Of a stretch of 64,000 bases of DNA, positions 33,806-45,474 are shown one piece after another (within the stretch, counting starts at the first letter, position 1; each line of letters opens with the position of its first letter). A program made the translations under genes and the position numbers. Location of the stretch: assembly GCA_037893225.1 (NCBI GenBank), contig JAZGUH010000932.1, positions 558,001 through 622,000 on the forward strand, written 5' to 3'. Source of the stretch: Hippasteria phrygiana (taxonomy: Eukaryota; Echinodermata; Asteroidea; Valvatida; Goniasteridae). Below the pieces are notes generated by a model that saw nothing but the letters and a program-made list of their open reading frames with translations, was not told where the DNA came from and did no database searches.

Positions 33806-34319
33806 ATATGGGTGGAGGCATTACCTTATGCCTTGAAGTGGGCTCGTACCCATCCCAGTCCTATTCACACCGTGAAGAGACCATGGTATTTTTTTATTTT
33901 TTTTTATTTTAGCGTGAGGGACTGGTTCTCCTACTCTTAGGGCCTTAGTTTATCCCTACATTCATGCTCAGATAGCTCCTTGATCAGTCGTCCTGATGCT
34001 CACCACTCTGAAGGGTACAGGTCAAAAACACGTTGCAGGTCGTGGCCGCCCGATAGTGCAGGATCCCGAACTTGATGGTAATGCAACAAGAGGCTGATCC
34101 ATCAGCGGGTGTTAAATGCTGGGGTAGTTGTACTGCCATGGACAAGCATGGATGGTTGGTCCGTGCATCTACTTCCGGCTGCTTTCCCGAGGCCATCAGA
34201 GTGCCACTGCTACGGCTGCTGGTTCTGTATGGTTTCTTGATGACCCTCTTGTGGCCCTGTGCCTGATATGTGGATTGCTAAACTTTGATCCTTTTCTATT
34301 ATATATCTCGTCTTCAAAT

Positions 34320-37202
34320 ATGAATGTTCATCCAAATGTTTCACGTGTCCAACCTGCACCAGTAAATCCACCACCTAAGAATACATGTAGGATGAAGTCT
34401 CATCCTAAGCCTTTGAGTGTTTATTTTTCTAATGTAAGGGGGGTTCGTGGCAACTTTTCTGCCGTACTCTCCTTTGTTGAGATGAACAGTCCGGACATTT
34501 TGGCACTCAGTGAAACTCGCCTTGACAGTCTTGTGTTATCTAATTCGCTGACAGTGCCTGGTTATGTGCTTCATAGACTTGATTTTCCACCTTGCCATGG
34601 CTTGTGTGTCTTTGTCAAAGCCTCCTTACCACTTGGCCGTATAGCCTTTCTTGAGGATGCGACACACGAGTACATGTGTTTTCGTCTAGCACTTCTTCAT
34701 ACAACTGTATATTGTATTTTCTCTATCGCTCTCCTTCGTCACCAAACTGTGAACTGTTTGACACAATTTCCAACAGCATTGATAAAGCTCTTGCTCAGCA
34801 TCCATCTGCCGAGATAATGGTCTTTGGGGATTTTAACGTCCACCACAGAGACTGGTTGGTTCACTCTCGTTGCACAGATGCCCCTGGTGTCTGTGCATAC
34901 AACTTTGCAGTGTCTCACAATCTCTGCCAAATTATTTCTGCTCCTACCAGAATCCCTGATCGCATCACTGATAATAGACATCTTCTGGACCTGTTTTTGT
35001 GCACCAACCCTGAAGATGGCTCTGCCAAAATAATAGCACCTCTGGGAAATTCAGACCATTGTACCATTGAGGTTCAGGTGAAGTGCTCACCATCACCGTG
35101 TACTGTTCATCCAACGCATCGGACTGTTTTACAGTATGGTAAGGCTGACTGGGATGGTCTACGCTCCTTTTTTTGGTGATATCCCATGGAATTCAGTCTT
35201 TCACTTTGATCCCTCTAAGGCAGCAGAGGAAGTTAGTGAATGGGTCCATGTTGGTATGGATCTTTTCATTCCTTCTCGGACCTACCAAGTGAAACCAAAT
35301 TCTCAACTCTGGTTTACTCCTTCTTGCACTGCTGCTATCTCACACCGTAATCACTATTTCCACCTGTATCACAGGAATGGTTCCAGTGAGGCTCTCTGTC
35401 AATTTCGTCTTGCCAGTAAAAAGTGCAGACAAGTTCTAAATAATGCAAAACAACATTATGCTGAGACTGTCCAAGACTCCATTAGAACTCAACGTCTTGG
35501 AAGCAGGGATTTTTGGAGGATCGCCAACAGTGTCCTTAATCGTAGCCAGTCAACGATACCTACTCTTTTTCATGGTCCTGAGGTACTTTCCTCTCCTATT
35601 GATAAAGCAAACATCTTTGGTAATCGTTTCGCAGCAAATTCTACCCTCTGCGATTTGGGGCATTCACTTCCTGACTGCCAGTCTCGTACTAATTGCAGAT
35701 TATCCTCTGTGTCCATCACACCTCGGAAGGTTGCAAAGGTCATTCAAGGTCTTGATACATCTAAGGCTACTGGCCCCGACCAAATTCCTGCAATAGTCCT
35801 TAAAATATGTCCCCCGGAGCTGTCCCCTGTCTTGTCAAAGTTGTATAATCTATGCCTGTCTAACTCGGTGTTCCCTTCTAGCTGGAAGATGGCGTCTGTT
35901 GTTCCAGTATTCAAGGGATCTGGTGAGAAGTCTGACCCTTTCAATTATCGGCCTATCAGCCTTCTTCCCATCATGAGTAAAGTATTTGAATCTCTTATCA
36001 ATCAGCCTCTCCTTTAATTCTTGGAGGCTCACAGTCTTCTGACTGACACTCAGTTCGGCTTTCGTCATTCACGATCTACTGGCGATGTTCTAGCTTTAAT
36101 TACTGAGCATATAAATAAGGCCTTGGACAGTCGCGGTGAAGCCAGAGTTGTGGCCCTTGACATCTCTAAGGCTTTTGACAAAGTTTGGCACAGGGGACTT
36201 GTCCACAAATTGAAATCCTATGGTATCTCGGGTAAACTACTTGGCACAATCACTGACTTTCTTACAGACCGCCATATTACTGTGCTCTATGAGGGTCACT
36301 CCTCTCACACTCACAGTATAAATGCGGGGGTTCCTCAGGGTTCAGTTTTAGGCCCTACTTTATTTCTGTTGTACATTAATGATCTTCCTGACTGCATTCT
36401 TTCTGAGCTTGCCATCTATGCTGATGACACAACACTGTTTACTACCTACAAGGGTTCTTAGTCTACTTCTCGCTCTCAAGCTTCTGCTAATCTCAACCAG
36501 GACCTTTTAAATATTGTTGCCTGGGGTAAGGACTGGCTTGTCTCCTTTAATCAGAAGAAGACTCATCTGCTGTTGTTATCTGCTTCTAGAGCTCCAACTC
36601 TACCTGACGTTTATATGGACTCCATACAATTTCAGGAACTTTGTAGTATCCGCCTTCTTGGTTTAGATATTACTTCCAATCTCAGTTGGGATAAGTACAT
36701 TCTGGACATAGCAAAAAGAGCATCTCAGCGTCTTGGCTGTGTGTTTCGTGCTCGGCGATATCTTATACCTTCTGCCATACTCCATCTTTATAAGGCCACC
36801 ATACGCCCCGTCATGGAATATTGTTGTGATGTCTGGGCCGGTGCTCCAGCATGCTACTTATCCCTGCTTGACAGAATTCAGCAACGCGCTGTTAATCTGG
36901 TAGGACAAGATTTGGCATCATTTCTTGAACCTCTTTCCGTTAGGCGATCTGTTTCTTCCCAGAGTCTCTTCCACAGGTACTTTCATGGTATGTGTGCAGA
37001 AGGTCTCTCACTCGTCGTCCCTCCTATACGCACCATCAATCGCAGAACACGCTTTGCCACATTCTCTCACCCCTATACTGTAGCTGTTCCGAAGACCAAT
37101 ACTGTGCGATATTCAAACAGCTTTTTTCCCACGTACTGCTGCACTTTGGAACTCCCTACCTGTATCCTGTTTTCCACCATCACACAATTTATATCAGTTT
37201 AA
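34320..37202 (+). pseudogene. LINE 1 endonuclease-reverse transcriptase, broken
   Basis: ATG 34320 is a plausible start. The endonuclease domain shows SETRLD, GDFNVHHRDW and SDH. The reverse transcriptase shows YRPISLLP, ALDISKAFDKVWH (motif A), AGVPQGSVLGPTLFLLYINDL (motif B region, with AGVPQGSVLG) and YADDTTLF (motif C). The frame is broken four times: a shift at about 34715-34730, a shift back in a T7 run at about 35168-35175, TAA at 36015-36017 and TAG at 36459-36461. After these points the original frame resumes with conserved sequence, so they are recent lesions in an otherwise well-preserved copy. Inactive. Confidence 0.88.
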
Positions 37203-37335
37203 GAGAAATGTTAATAGATACCTTCTCTCTTTGTAAATTGTCTGTATCTTGTGTTTTTTTCTTCCTTGTAGCCTTCACCTCGAGTGGCCTTTTGGCCTTG
37301 TGTTTAACGAATTGCATAAAAAAAGAAAACAATAG

Positions 37336-37699
37336 GCGCGCTTTCCTTCATTATCATTCTAACATTCAATGTGGGAACAATTAGCGAGCAACCTCGTTCC
37401 CAGGGCCTACGTTTATCCTCGTTCTCAACAGTAGACCCTGGGTAGGTAGGTACCTCGCTTTTTTCTGACTGGTACAACAATATTGGTTTCGAGAATTTTT
37501 CAAAAAAATGTACATGAGAAAAATAATTGATAACTTTTAAAAAGTCCTATCACCAAAAACATTTTTAAAACCGCTATCACTGTCTCTATTTCCATACGGA
37601 ACCCCACCCGAACGTGCATTTTCAGTTGGCTTGTCTGCACCAGACTGGAAAATTACGAGGATACACATACCTGCAATGCATTGATTCTGTAGCTTAGTT
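37336..37699. other. no gene seen between convergent LINEs
   Basis: Non-coding spacer between the 3' ends of LINE 1 (plus) and LINE 2 (minus). Confidence 0.5.
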
Positions 37700-38395
37700 T
37701 GTTTCAAGTTTCAAGTTTGATTTATTTTCACTCACAAACACATTAAAACATTTCCATTTTTTTCAATATGAATGAAGACATATAGCTAGTTTTATGAGTG
37801 AGGGCCATCTTGAAACCCATAAGGCTTATAACGACGACCCTAAAAGTGGGTGCCAATAGAAGAGTGGAAAAACAAGTCAAAAAACATATTAAATCAGTCA
37901 TAAAGACTAAGCAGTTGATAAAAGAAATATAGAAAATTGAAAGTAAACAAGACAGCTGGTAATGTATTTCCAACTCCACTATTAGCAACCACTAAAGTTT
38001 CCTTTAAACAAATCACACAGAAGGACTAGACACATAACACAGACAAAGACAATAACACAAACAACAATCTTTCCGTAAAGCTTTGTACATTCTCACAACG
38101 GAAATTTGAAACAAAAGATAAATTAACGATGAGGTGGTTTGAGGGTACCTGGAGACAGTAGATAATTGGCAAGACTCTGGGTCAAATTATTTATGAATTA
38201 ATACAGGAATACATTTAGAGACACGGCGATCAATTTAGATATTGGCTAAGAAGGTAATACTTAACTGAACGTTTAAAAATGGGAAAAGAATTAATAGATG
38301 TAATGTTTAATGGAAGGTTATTCCAGATTTTGGGTCCTAAGAACAGAACTGAACGTTGTGCTAAAGAAGTTCTAAACTGAGGAATTTGAAATTTA

Positions 38396-41352
38396 TTAGA
38401 TGAGCGAGTATTGTAAGAATGGATTTGGTTGCGGTATTTGAAACTGTCGGAGATTGATGGAGGAAGACTTTAGAGAAACTTTATAAGTGTGAATATCTTT
38501 CAACTTAAGTAATTCAAGATCAAATAATGGCTGAGTATGATATCTATAAAAGGAATTTGTAAGAATTCTGACAAGTCGTTTTTGAAGATACACTAAGCTT
38601 GTGAGTTTAGATACGTGTGTTGATGCCCACACGATATTACTATAAGTAAAGTAAGGTTGAACTAGAGTTAAATAAAGTGTTTTTAGAGCCGCATTGGGAA
38701 TGAAATGTTTCACTCTATTTAGCATACCTGTAGCTCGTGATATTTTTAACGAGATATAATTAATGTGGTCAATCCATGTCAATTTTTCATCAACCAACAC
38801 ACCCAGGAATTTAGTACTTTTGACTTGCCCTATTTGGGTGTCATTCATGTTTATATGGTGATTATGTCTTGGTGTTTTGTTCCCAAAAACTATGTAATTA
38901 GTTTTATCAAGGTTAAGAGATAATTCATTACACTTAAACCAATCAGTTAAAGCAGTTATTTCACCATTCACTAATTCAAAAAGTTCATCAAGATTTTCAT
39001 GACTGCAAAAAATATTTGTATCATCTGCAAATAGTAGTGCTACTCCTCTAACTCCATGATGCTGTAGTTTTGAAAGTAAAATATCGTGATTTAAAGTATC
39101 AAATGCTTTCGAGAGGTCTAAACAAAAATACCAAGCGTGTGCTCCTTTTTGTCAATAGATGTTATTTTGTTATGAAGGTCAATCAAGGCCATTTCGGTGG
39201 AATATTGCGAACGAAAACCAAATTGACTGTCAGTAAGTATATTATGTGATTTTATAAATTTACTTAGACGAATATGAACCAATTTTTCAAGTATCTTGGA
39301 AAACGTAGATAAAACAGAAATTGGTCTATAATTACAGAAACTTGCAGGATCACCAAATTTTAGGACTGGGATAACCTTAGACACTTTTAAACTGGAGGGA
39401 ACAATACCAGTACTTAACGAAAGGTTACAAATATGAGACAAAGGATTAATAATGTTGACCAGAGATTTTTTGACTATCGAAGGATTAATATCATCAAACC
39501 CTGGACTCTTACCATCCTTAATTATATTTTTTAAATTTAATATCTCTTCCGGGGTAGTTGGTGTGAAAAACAAAGTATCGTAAGTAGGATTTCCCAAGAA
39601 GTCAGTTGGTTTACGATGACTAGACGGAATCTTACTCGCAAGTTTAGGTCCAACATTAATGAAATACTCATTAAATTTGTTTGCTATAGCAAGAGGAGAT
39701 GTATATTCAATATTACCGTCATGGAACTTCGTTGGAAGAGAAGCTTGATGTTTAGTTTTACCCATTATATTATTTAGTACTTTCCAGGTCTGTTTAACCC
39801 TAACTCCCTATAGGTGGTGTGAAAAATCGTATTGAAATTGGAGGATTCAGGAGTGTTAGGGTTAATGTTATTTTTAACTTTGTTAAGCTTTTGTAAAATA
39901 TAGGCCATTTTAGATATTCTGATTAAATGAGTAAGTTTATTCCTATATTTTTTGTGATTTGAGGTTGCTTGTAAGGACGGATGCTGGATTGAATTTCTAT
40001 ACAATTTTTAATTGTTTTTATAGATTTCTTAAGAGCACGAGTTATCCAAGGTTTATTTGATAAAGACACAGGGGCATAAACTTGTTTAACTGGGAAATTA
40101 TCATTATAAAGACGAGAATATGTATTTAGAAAGGATAAATAAGAATCGTTTGGACACGTCGATTGGAAAATATTATGCCAATTTACATGATCTAACTGAG
40201 TCTTAAATTTACATATATTATGATCATTAAAGACCCTACTTGAACTCGCACTGACCGAGGAATCAGTTTTGTAATCAGTAATATAATAAATTGGGAAATG
40301 ATCGCTTAGATCTGCGACAAGAATACCTGTCATGGTGTTTCGATTGTTTGTATTTGTAAAAATATTATCGATGAGAGAAGCCGATTTAGAAGTTACTCGA
40401 GTGGGCTTATCGATAACTGGAATAAAAGAATGACCAAGTAACGTAATACTAAAATTATTTGTTGGGGAATGATTGTTACTATGTAAAAGGTCTATATTAA
40501 AATCTCCAACAAGATAACAATCTTTATGTTCACCTTTAAGATTGGTCAAAATGTTGTCAAGGTGATTGTTAAAATCATTGATATTGGTGTCTGGTGGTCT
40601 ATAAAGAACCCCAATGATTGTATTTTTAGCCGTTGGGTTGTCGATTTCAACAAAGAGTGACTCAAATATGCCCGTTTGACAAGGAACATAGGAATGAATT
40701 TTAAAAGAAAGGAAATTCTTAATATACATACATACACCTCCACCTTTACCAGTCTCTCTATCTTTACCAAGAAAGGTATAGCCATCTATGGTTGGAGGAA
40801 TGATATTTTTAGTAAGCCAAGTTTCTGTAAAGCATAAAACTGAAAAATGATGATCTAATTGATTTAAATAATACAAAATGCTGTCTATGTTTTTAGTCAA
40901 ACTACGGGCATTATGATGAAATATTGAAAAATTGTCAGGATTATTACAAAATCTATTGTTAAAAGTGTCTTCTAAGTAATATTTTGAAACAAGAATGTCC
41001 ATATTACTTCCCGAAAAAGTATCATTATCTTCAAAAGGATCGAAAAACAATGGATTAAAGGAAAGGGATCGTAAATAATTAAAATCAATTTTCGAATCGG
41101 ACCTTAATTCCAAAAGGGCCATATCAAAATCATCGTCGCTCTCTATGTGATTATAAGGAAGAACAGAACCTGTGTCTATCCCCTTACAAGAATCAATTTC
41201 ATTATCAATTTTAGAGTCTCCAGGTCTCCTCTTACCATAGTTTTGGAGAGATGCTCTAGAAGTAGCATCAAGATGACATTGTACTCGTCTTGGCCAGGGA
41301 TCAGATCGCTGTACATTTCATGGACAAAGCTATAGAATGACACAACAAACAT
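38396..41352 (-). pseudogene. LINE 2 ORF2 endonuclease-reverse transcriptase, broken
   Basis: Likely start ATG 41352. Endonuclease motifs: FTETWL, GKGGGVCMYI, VLYRPP, GDFNIDLL, SDHFPIY. Reverse transcriptase: YRPISVLSTFSKILEK, DLSKAFDTLNH and LFADDTNIF. Lesions: frameshift about 41243; frameshift about 39985; insertion of a 68-bp mini-transposon at 39798-39865; frameshift in TTTTTGTTTA at about 39120. There is also an internal deletion near 39040 joining HHGVRG directly to VALLFADD, which removes roughly 70 residues between motifs A and C, including the GVPQGS motif B. C-terminal thumb and tail (38396-38971) are intact. Inactive. Confidence 0.88.
39794..39865. mobile_element. 64-bp TTAA mini-transposon inside LINE 2
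   Basis: TTAA (39794-39797), then CCCTAACTCCCTA ... AGTGTTAGGG, then TTAA (39862-39865). The 64-bp body has inverted CCCTAAC ends. Removing the body and one TTAA restores an unbroken LINE reading frame across the site, so TTAA is the target duplication. Related ~70-bp copies: 61943-62012, about 61468-61537 and about 41657-41722. Confidence 0.9.
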
Positions 41353-41656
41353 TTTGTTAACTGAAGACAATATAATTTAGGGACTAATAAAAACTAACAA
41401 AACGAACAACCATAAACAATATTGCAATGAATCGATGACTAGGTAGTGAAAAATGAGAGAAAAGTAAATGTTTCAGTAGGATGTGATTTCGTTATAAAGA
41501 GGAGCATCCGCAAATTATTTGTAAAAGGCAATATACATAAAGCTCTTAGGTTCACACTTCAATATATATTCATATTATTAACTGTCCTCAAAGATGAAGA
41601 GGAAAAATCCTAATTGGGCGTTAAATACTAAGCCATCTCTTTCACGTAACTCTCTA

Positions 41657-41722
41657 ACACTAACTGTCCTGAATCCTCCAATTCCAACATGATCCTCCAT
41701 ACACCTTAAGGAATAGGGGTTC
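41657..41722. mobile_element. degenerate mini-transposon copy
   Basis: CACTAACTGTCCTGAATCCT ... GATCCTCCATACACC ... GGAATAGGGGTT aligns with the mini-transposon at 39794 in reverse complement. TTAA flanks are not intact. Confidence 0.55.
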
Positions 41723-41856
41723 ATATTTTTTTATTTTTTTATTTCTTTTTATTATTATTTTGTTTTATTTAATGCATGGTAAAACCAAATGTTCGCGGTG
41801 CATTGGTCATGCAGACTAGAGTTCCGATTATTGATGTTAATCGCGGACAGTTAGAT

Positions 41857-42546
41857 TTATTGGGTCAGTTTCTTGAGGTCATCCTCACAGTTAATGCTGA
41901 GTTTAGAGCTATTCTGTAATTTGACCTCGATTCTACCATTATGAGTCCAGGTTTTCACTGTCGACGGGTGGTTTCTTGCTCGTTTCAGCCATCGCTGCCG
42001 TTCAGGGGTTAAACTTTCATGGAACAATAGATGTTCTGTCCTTTGAAGCCAGTTCTTGCACGATAGAAGGCTGCCCTGGTGTTATAGCTGTTAAACTTGA
42101 TAATTATTGGGCGTGTGCGTGGCTCCCCAGTTCGATCTGTCTTGGCACCAAGGCGATGGGTGCGGTCGATTACTGTGGTCGGTATTTCCATATTGAGGTG
42201 TTGCTTTGCAGCCTCAATAATCTTTTTGTCCGTACTTTCTTGTCCGTCTTCAGGAATGCCATACACGAGCAGGGTGTTGCGTCTTGAGTATTGTTCCGAA
42301 TCATCCAGGCGGTGTTCAAGATGGCGGACTCGGGAATGAAGTTGTGTAGGCCTAATCCCTTTTTTCAAGTTCCAGTTCCACAGCTTCATAAATGTTCTTA
42401 CTAAGGGCATCAGTTATAGCCTCCGTTAATGCTGGGACAAGAGTGTCAATGAGGCTTTTAGATTTGAATGCCTCAATCAGGGCTGTAGATAAGATTGTCG
42501 GATCGAATGCAAAGGCCTCATGCGATGACTGCTTCTTTGGGGGCAT
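41857..42546 (-). pseudogene. LINE 2 ORF1, broken
   Basis: ATG 42546 (MPPKKQSS) opens a helical N-terminus. A frameshift in the A6 run at about 42357 moves to a frame with a coiled-coil-like segment and SEQYSRRNTLLVYGIPED, then DRTHRLG and IIIKFNSY. These are the signature of the RRM-like nucleic-acid-binding ORF1 proteins of L1/CR1-type LINEs. A second frameshift at about 42020 leads into LTPERQRWLKRAR and a stop at 41857. Functions as an RNA chaperone in active elements; this copy is dead. Confidence 0.8.
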
Positions 42547-42620
42547 AGTGCTGGTCTATGGTCCAATATCAAAGCCCAATTTAAGTTGTCTATCTCAGGG
42601 TCTATAGCTGTTAATAATGT

Positions 42621-44052
42621 TAACGAATGAGTTCACCTCAATACAGACTCCTTCCAGTCATCAAGTTTGCCGTATATTTTTGACAAGTATATGCCAGTTT
42701 GCCAGCTTTTTTGATACGGGAAATGGCAAGCGGAGCTTCTGTAAAAACACGTCTACTCTCTACGAAGTCATGATGATAAAAAGTTTGGCCTTCTGTATCC
42801 ACTTTACGGAAGCAAACAGCGTCTTCAAGTTGTTATAGGGCCTACAGGACAATATTCTGAACAAGAACCGTCTGCACTGCACCTAATTGGAATATCATTA
42901 TGCAAATGTCCAGTACATGTACTAAGACGGCAGCGGCTAGCGTTCGACTACCATGGGGACGAGGTCAGTTAACGGTGATGTAATTAGCATAACACCGGAG
43001 GAATTCCTCCGGTTTGTGTTAATTAATAGGGTTTTATAGGCCTAGTCCATAATTCATTGCGATCTTCTGAACTGCTTGAATTCAACAAAATATATTTTTT
43101 TCTATAAAAATTCAAAGTTTGCAAATTGAACCTACAAAAATTAAAACAGCATCCGACTCTTAAGAATGTAAATTATAAACGAATCAGTCATTTGTTATTG
43201 GCCTGTACTGGTCGACACGGGCGGCCATTGGTTGGGTGCTTCCACATACCATCCAAGTTTGTCAACTTCAGGTTCATGGTGGCTGAACACAATAAATGCC
43301 CGCAGTCATACAAAGAATAGCTTTACTGTACAAGTGTAGATGGCCCGCTATCATGGCTGCATTTATCCTACCCATAAAATCTTGGTGGGATTCGTTTATT
43401 GCAGCAAGTCTTGCGCACGCGAGCGCCCGTATCCACCCGAGCTATCGGTCCCCGTTTTGGGGTGGGCGGGAACCAGTCTATGAATTACTTTGAGTAAACA
43501 TTTCACTTTTATAGAGGGCGGTGCTCAGTTATGAATTATTCATGTATTATAAATATCACAATTTAAATAGATAACGAAAAATTGCGTTGCACGTTTTACA
43601 TGCGATTTTTAGGGATGTAATAGACGTGACGTCATTTCGTCGTAGGTCATTGTTGGTTTTCTCTCATAAGTCTTTGCTGCGCTGAGGAACAAATTCACTG
43701 GGAAAAACAAACAAACAAACAAACAAACACCCCAACAAACCAAGATATAGGGGCCTACTGGTCTTTTAGAGTTTCACCGAATTTAGTTGTTTTAAGAATT
43801 GGTTTTCAAGCAGTACAAACTTTGTTTTAATACGACATTGAAAAAAATGTTGCTAAAAGAAAGAAATCTTTTTGGACGAGTTCATAGATATTAGATAAAA
43901 GCGAGACGGACGATATTTGCTCAGCCTAGGCCTATATCAACAATGTCACAAGTGGTAACGTGTGCATTATTTCAACATGTTTACAGAAAGACAAAGTAAC
44001 AAAAAACGATCGTTCACTGCGATGTCAGCGTAGGCCTGGCTCTATCACAGGA
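42621..44052. other. no gene seen; (AAAC)n at 43708-43732
   Basis: AT-rich with a short CAAA/AAAC microsatellite. Contains three copies of, or close matches to, TAGGCCTA. No exon recognised. Confidence 0.45.
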
Positions 44053-44208
44053 GGAGTACATTCAGCTAGGAGCTGACGAGTATCCAGTTAGGAACTGGCG
44101 GAGTAAATTCAGCTGGGAGCTGACGAGTATCCAGTTGGGAACTGGCGGAGTAAACTCAGCTTGGAGCTGACGTGTATCCAGTTGGGAACTGGCGGAGTAA
44201 ATTCAGTT
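44053..44208. repeat. 47-bp minisatellite, ~3.2 units
   Basis: Units start at 44061, 44108, 44155 and 44202, exactly 47 bp apart. Each unit carries two imperfect palindromes, CAGCTGGGAGCTG and CCAGTTGGGAACTGG, separated by ACGAGTAT and followed by CGGAGTAAA. Confidence 0.85.
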
Positions 44209-44548
44209 ATTATAGAGGGCGGTCGAGATAAGAATTAGCAGGGCCAATTATTGTTAATGCTATTTCCTATATAGGAGCTGAATGTTTTGGAGTTAGTCTT
44301 AATAAATTATTGTTGAACTGTACACAGAAGTCTCCTTTACTTTTGTTGAGTCCCTGTATTTTATCAGAAGAAAATAATACTGCCTGGTCGTATATTTCAA
44401 CCAAACGAATCCGGGAATATAAATTTATTGTCGACATTCAGTAACATCATCAGGTGCTGGACGGACGGGACGCAGAAGAAGAGAGAGCGCCATCTATAGT
44501 TTCCTCCTCCGCCGACGGGACGGAAGTACCGCACGCGACAGTTGTATA

Positions 44549-44706
44549 AAACAAATAATGAATGTCTCACATTTCGTGCAATGGTAAGAATAATTTCATT
44601 CGGTGACAGATGGAATGCCCCATTCCACTCGTGGAATGGACATTCAATCTGTCACCTCATGAAATTATTCTTATACCATCGCACTCATAAACATTCATTA
44701 TTTGTA
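44549..44706. mobile_element. 158-bp palindromic MITE
   Basis: Two arms of about 76 bp (ACAAATAATGAATG outermost, GAATAATTTCAT internally, TGGAATG at the centre) pair with few mismatches around a 4-bp loop CTCG. It lies about 770 bp upstream of the YTHDC1 start codon. Confidence 0.85.
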
Positions 44707-44796
44707 TGCCACCACGTGAACTGAAGACAACTACGGCGACACATGCGTTGGCGTCAAGTTCATCGTGCGCTCAGATAGTTGAACTGCTTGTGAAAC

Positions 44797-44924
44797 AAAA
44801 AAGATACTGACAGTTTGGGAGACCGCCAGCAAGATAGCTCATGTAGTGCGCCGGTACGGACGTATTCCAGAGGTCGCAGGTTCGAATCCGGCCCCTGCCA
44901 GTTTTCTTTGTTCACTTTGAAAAT
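44797..44924 (+). mobile_element. tRNA-derived SINE, copy 2, with 12-bp TSD
   Basis: Same element as 25811-25936: GATACTGACAGTTTGGGAGA, then a tRNA-like body (box A-like TAGCTCATGTAG, box B GGTTCGAATCC) and tail GTTTTCTTTGTTCACTTTGA. It is bracketed by identical TGCTTGTGAAAC at 44785-44796 and 44925-44936, a target-site duplication that fixes both ends and shows retrotransposition. Confidence 0.88.
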
Positions 44925-45325
44925 TGCTTGTGAAACTTATTGAAAGCTTAAATCTACACAATTTTCTTTAACTATCCCAAATTCGCAGCCTGCCCCTCCC
45001 TCAGTGCTTCCCCGCCACTTTGAGTACGGAGCCAGCAAGCGCACGTTGATCTCAAACTGAAGCGCACGGATGATGGAAAACATTCCGGTGTCGCGTGAAT
45101 TTCAGTCACTATGAAATACGGGCTCATTGGTAGTTTTGCACATTATGAGAGGGGCTGGTCACGTACAGGATCGGAGAGGGTTTACCAATATTTATAGGGA
45201 AAAGGAGTCCGATGTTCATTGGAGTGTGATTTTCATATGACACCTGGAAGCACTGGCACTGTGAACGACTCGTTTTAAGGCTACAATAAATATGACCCAT
45301 ACTTGACCTCAAATTGCGATGCGCA

Positions 45326-45352
45326 TGACGTCACGCATTGGACGCCATTTTG
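45326..45352 (+). promoter_or_regulatory. YTHDC1: YTHDC1 promoter motifs: CRE, CCAAT, YY1
   Basis: TGACGTCA (45326-45333), inverted CCAAT (ATTGG 45337-45341) and GCCATTTTG, a YY1-type site (45344-45352), lie 123-149 bp before the ATG with no TATA box. This is the arrangement of a broadly expressed gene promoter. Further TGACGTCA sites occur at about 45841 and 46467, and another GCCATTTTG at about 46670, inside intron 1. Confidence 0.55.
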
Positions 45353-45474
45353 CCAGATGCATGGTTTTCACTTCGTCGAGACGTCGAAACTAAAACCGTT
45401 GACAATTTAATTGCAGCCAACGTCCAAGTCCGTCGGGGTTGGAAGTCGACGGAGAAAGGCTATTGTTCCGAGTG

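Larger units (their letters stand above)
33600..37335 (+). mobile_element. LINE 1: dead non-LTR retrotransposon
   Basis: Apurinic-endonuclease plus reverse-transcriptase element on the plus strand. The 5' region includes a 69-bp tandem repeat. The coding body ends at 37202, and the 3' UTR ends near the A-rich GCATAAAAAAAGAAAA (37314-37331). No ORF1 recognised. It belongs to the Jockey/CR1/L2 group by its domain order and C-terminal region; I do not assign a clade. 5' end approximate. Confidence 0.85.
37700..42620 (-). mobile_element. LINE 2: dead CR1/L2-like retrotransposon
   Basis: Minus-strand element with ORF1 and ORF2. The 3' end near 37700 carries repeated CTTGAAA words (CAAACTTGAAACTTGAAAC on the minus strand), a terminal short-repeat tail typical of CR1/L2-type LINEs. 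5' end uncertain, beyond the ORF1 start at 42546. It contains two short TTAACCCTAAC-family insertions (39794-39865 and about 41657-41722). Confidence 0.85.

Noticed and set aside
37743..37988. Minus-strand open frame near the LINE 2 3' end
   Set aside because: Lies in the LINE 3' UTR, downstream of the ORF2 stop; no similarity to LINE proteins.
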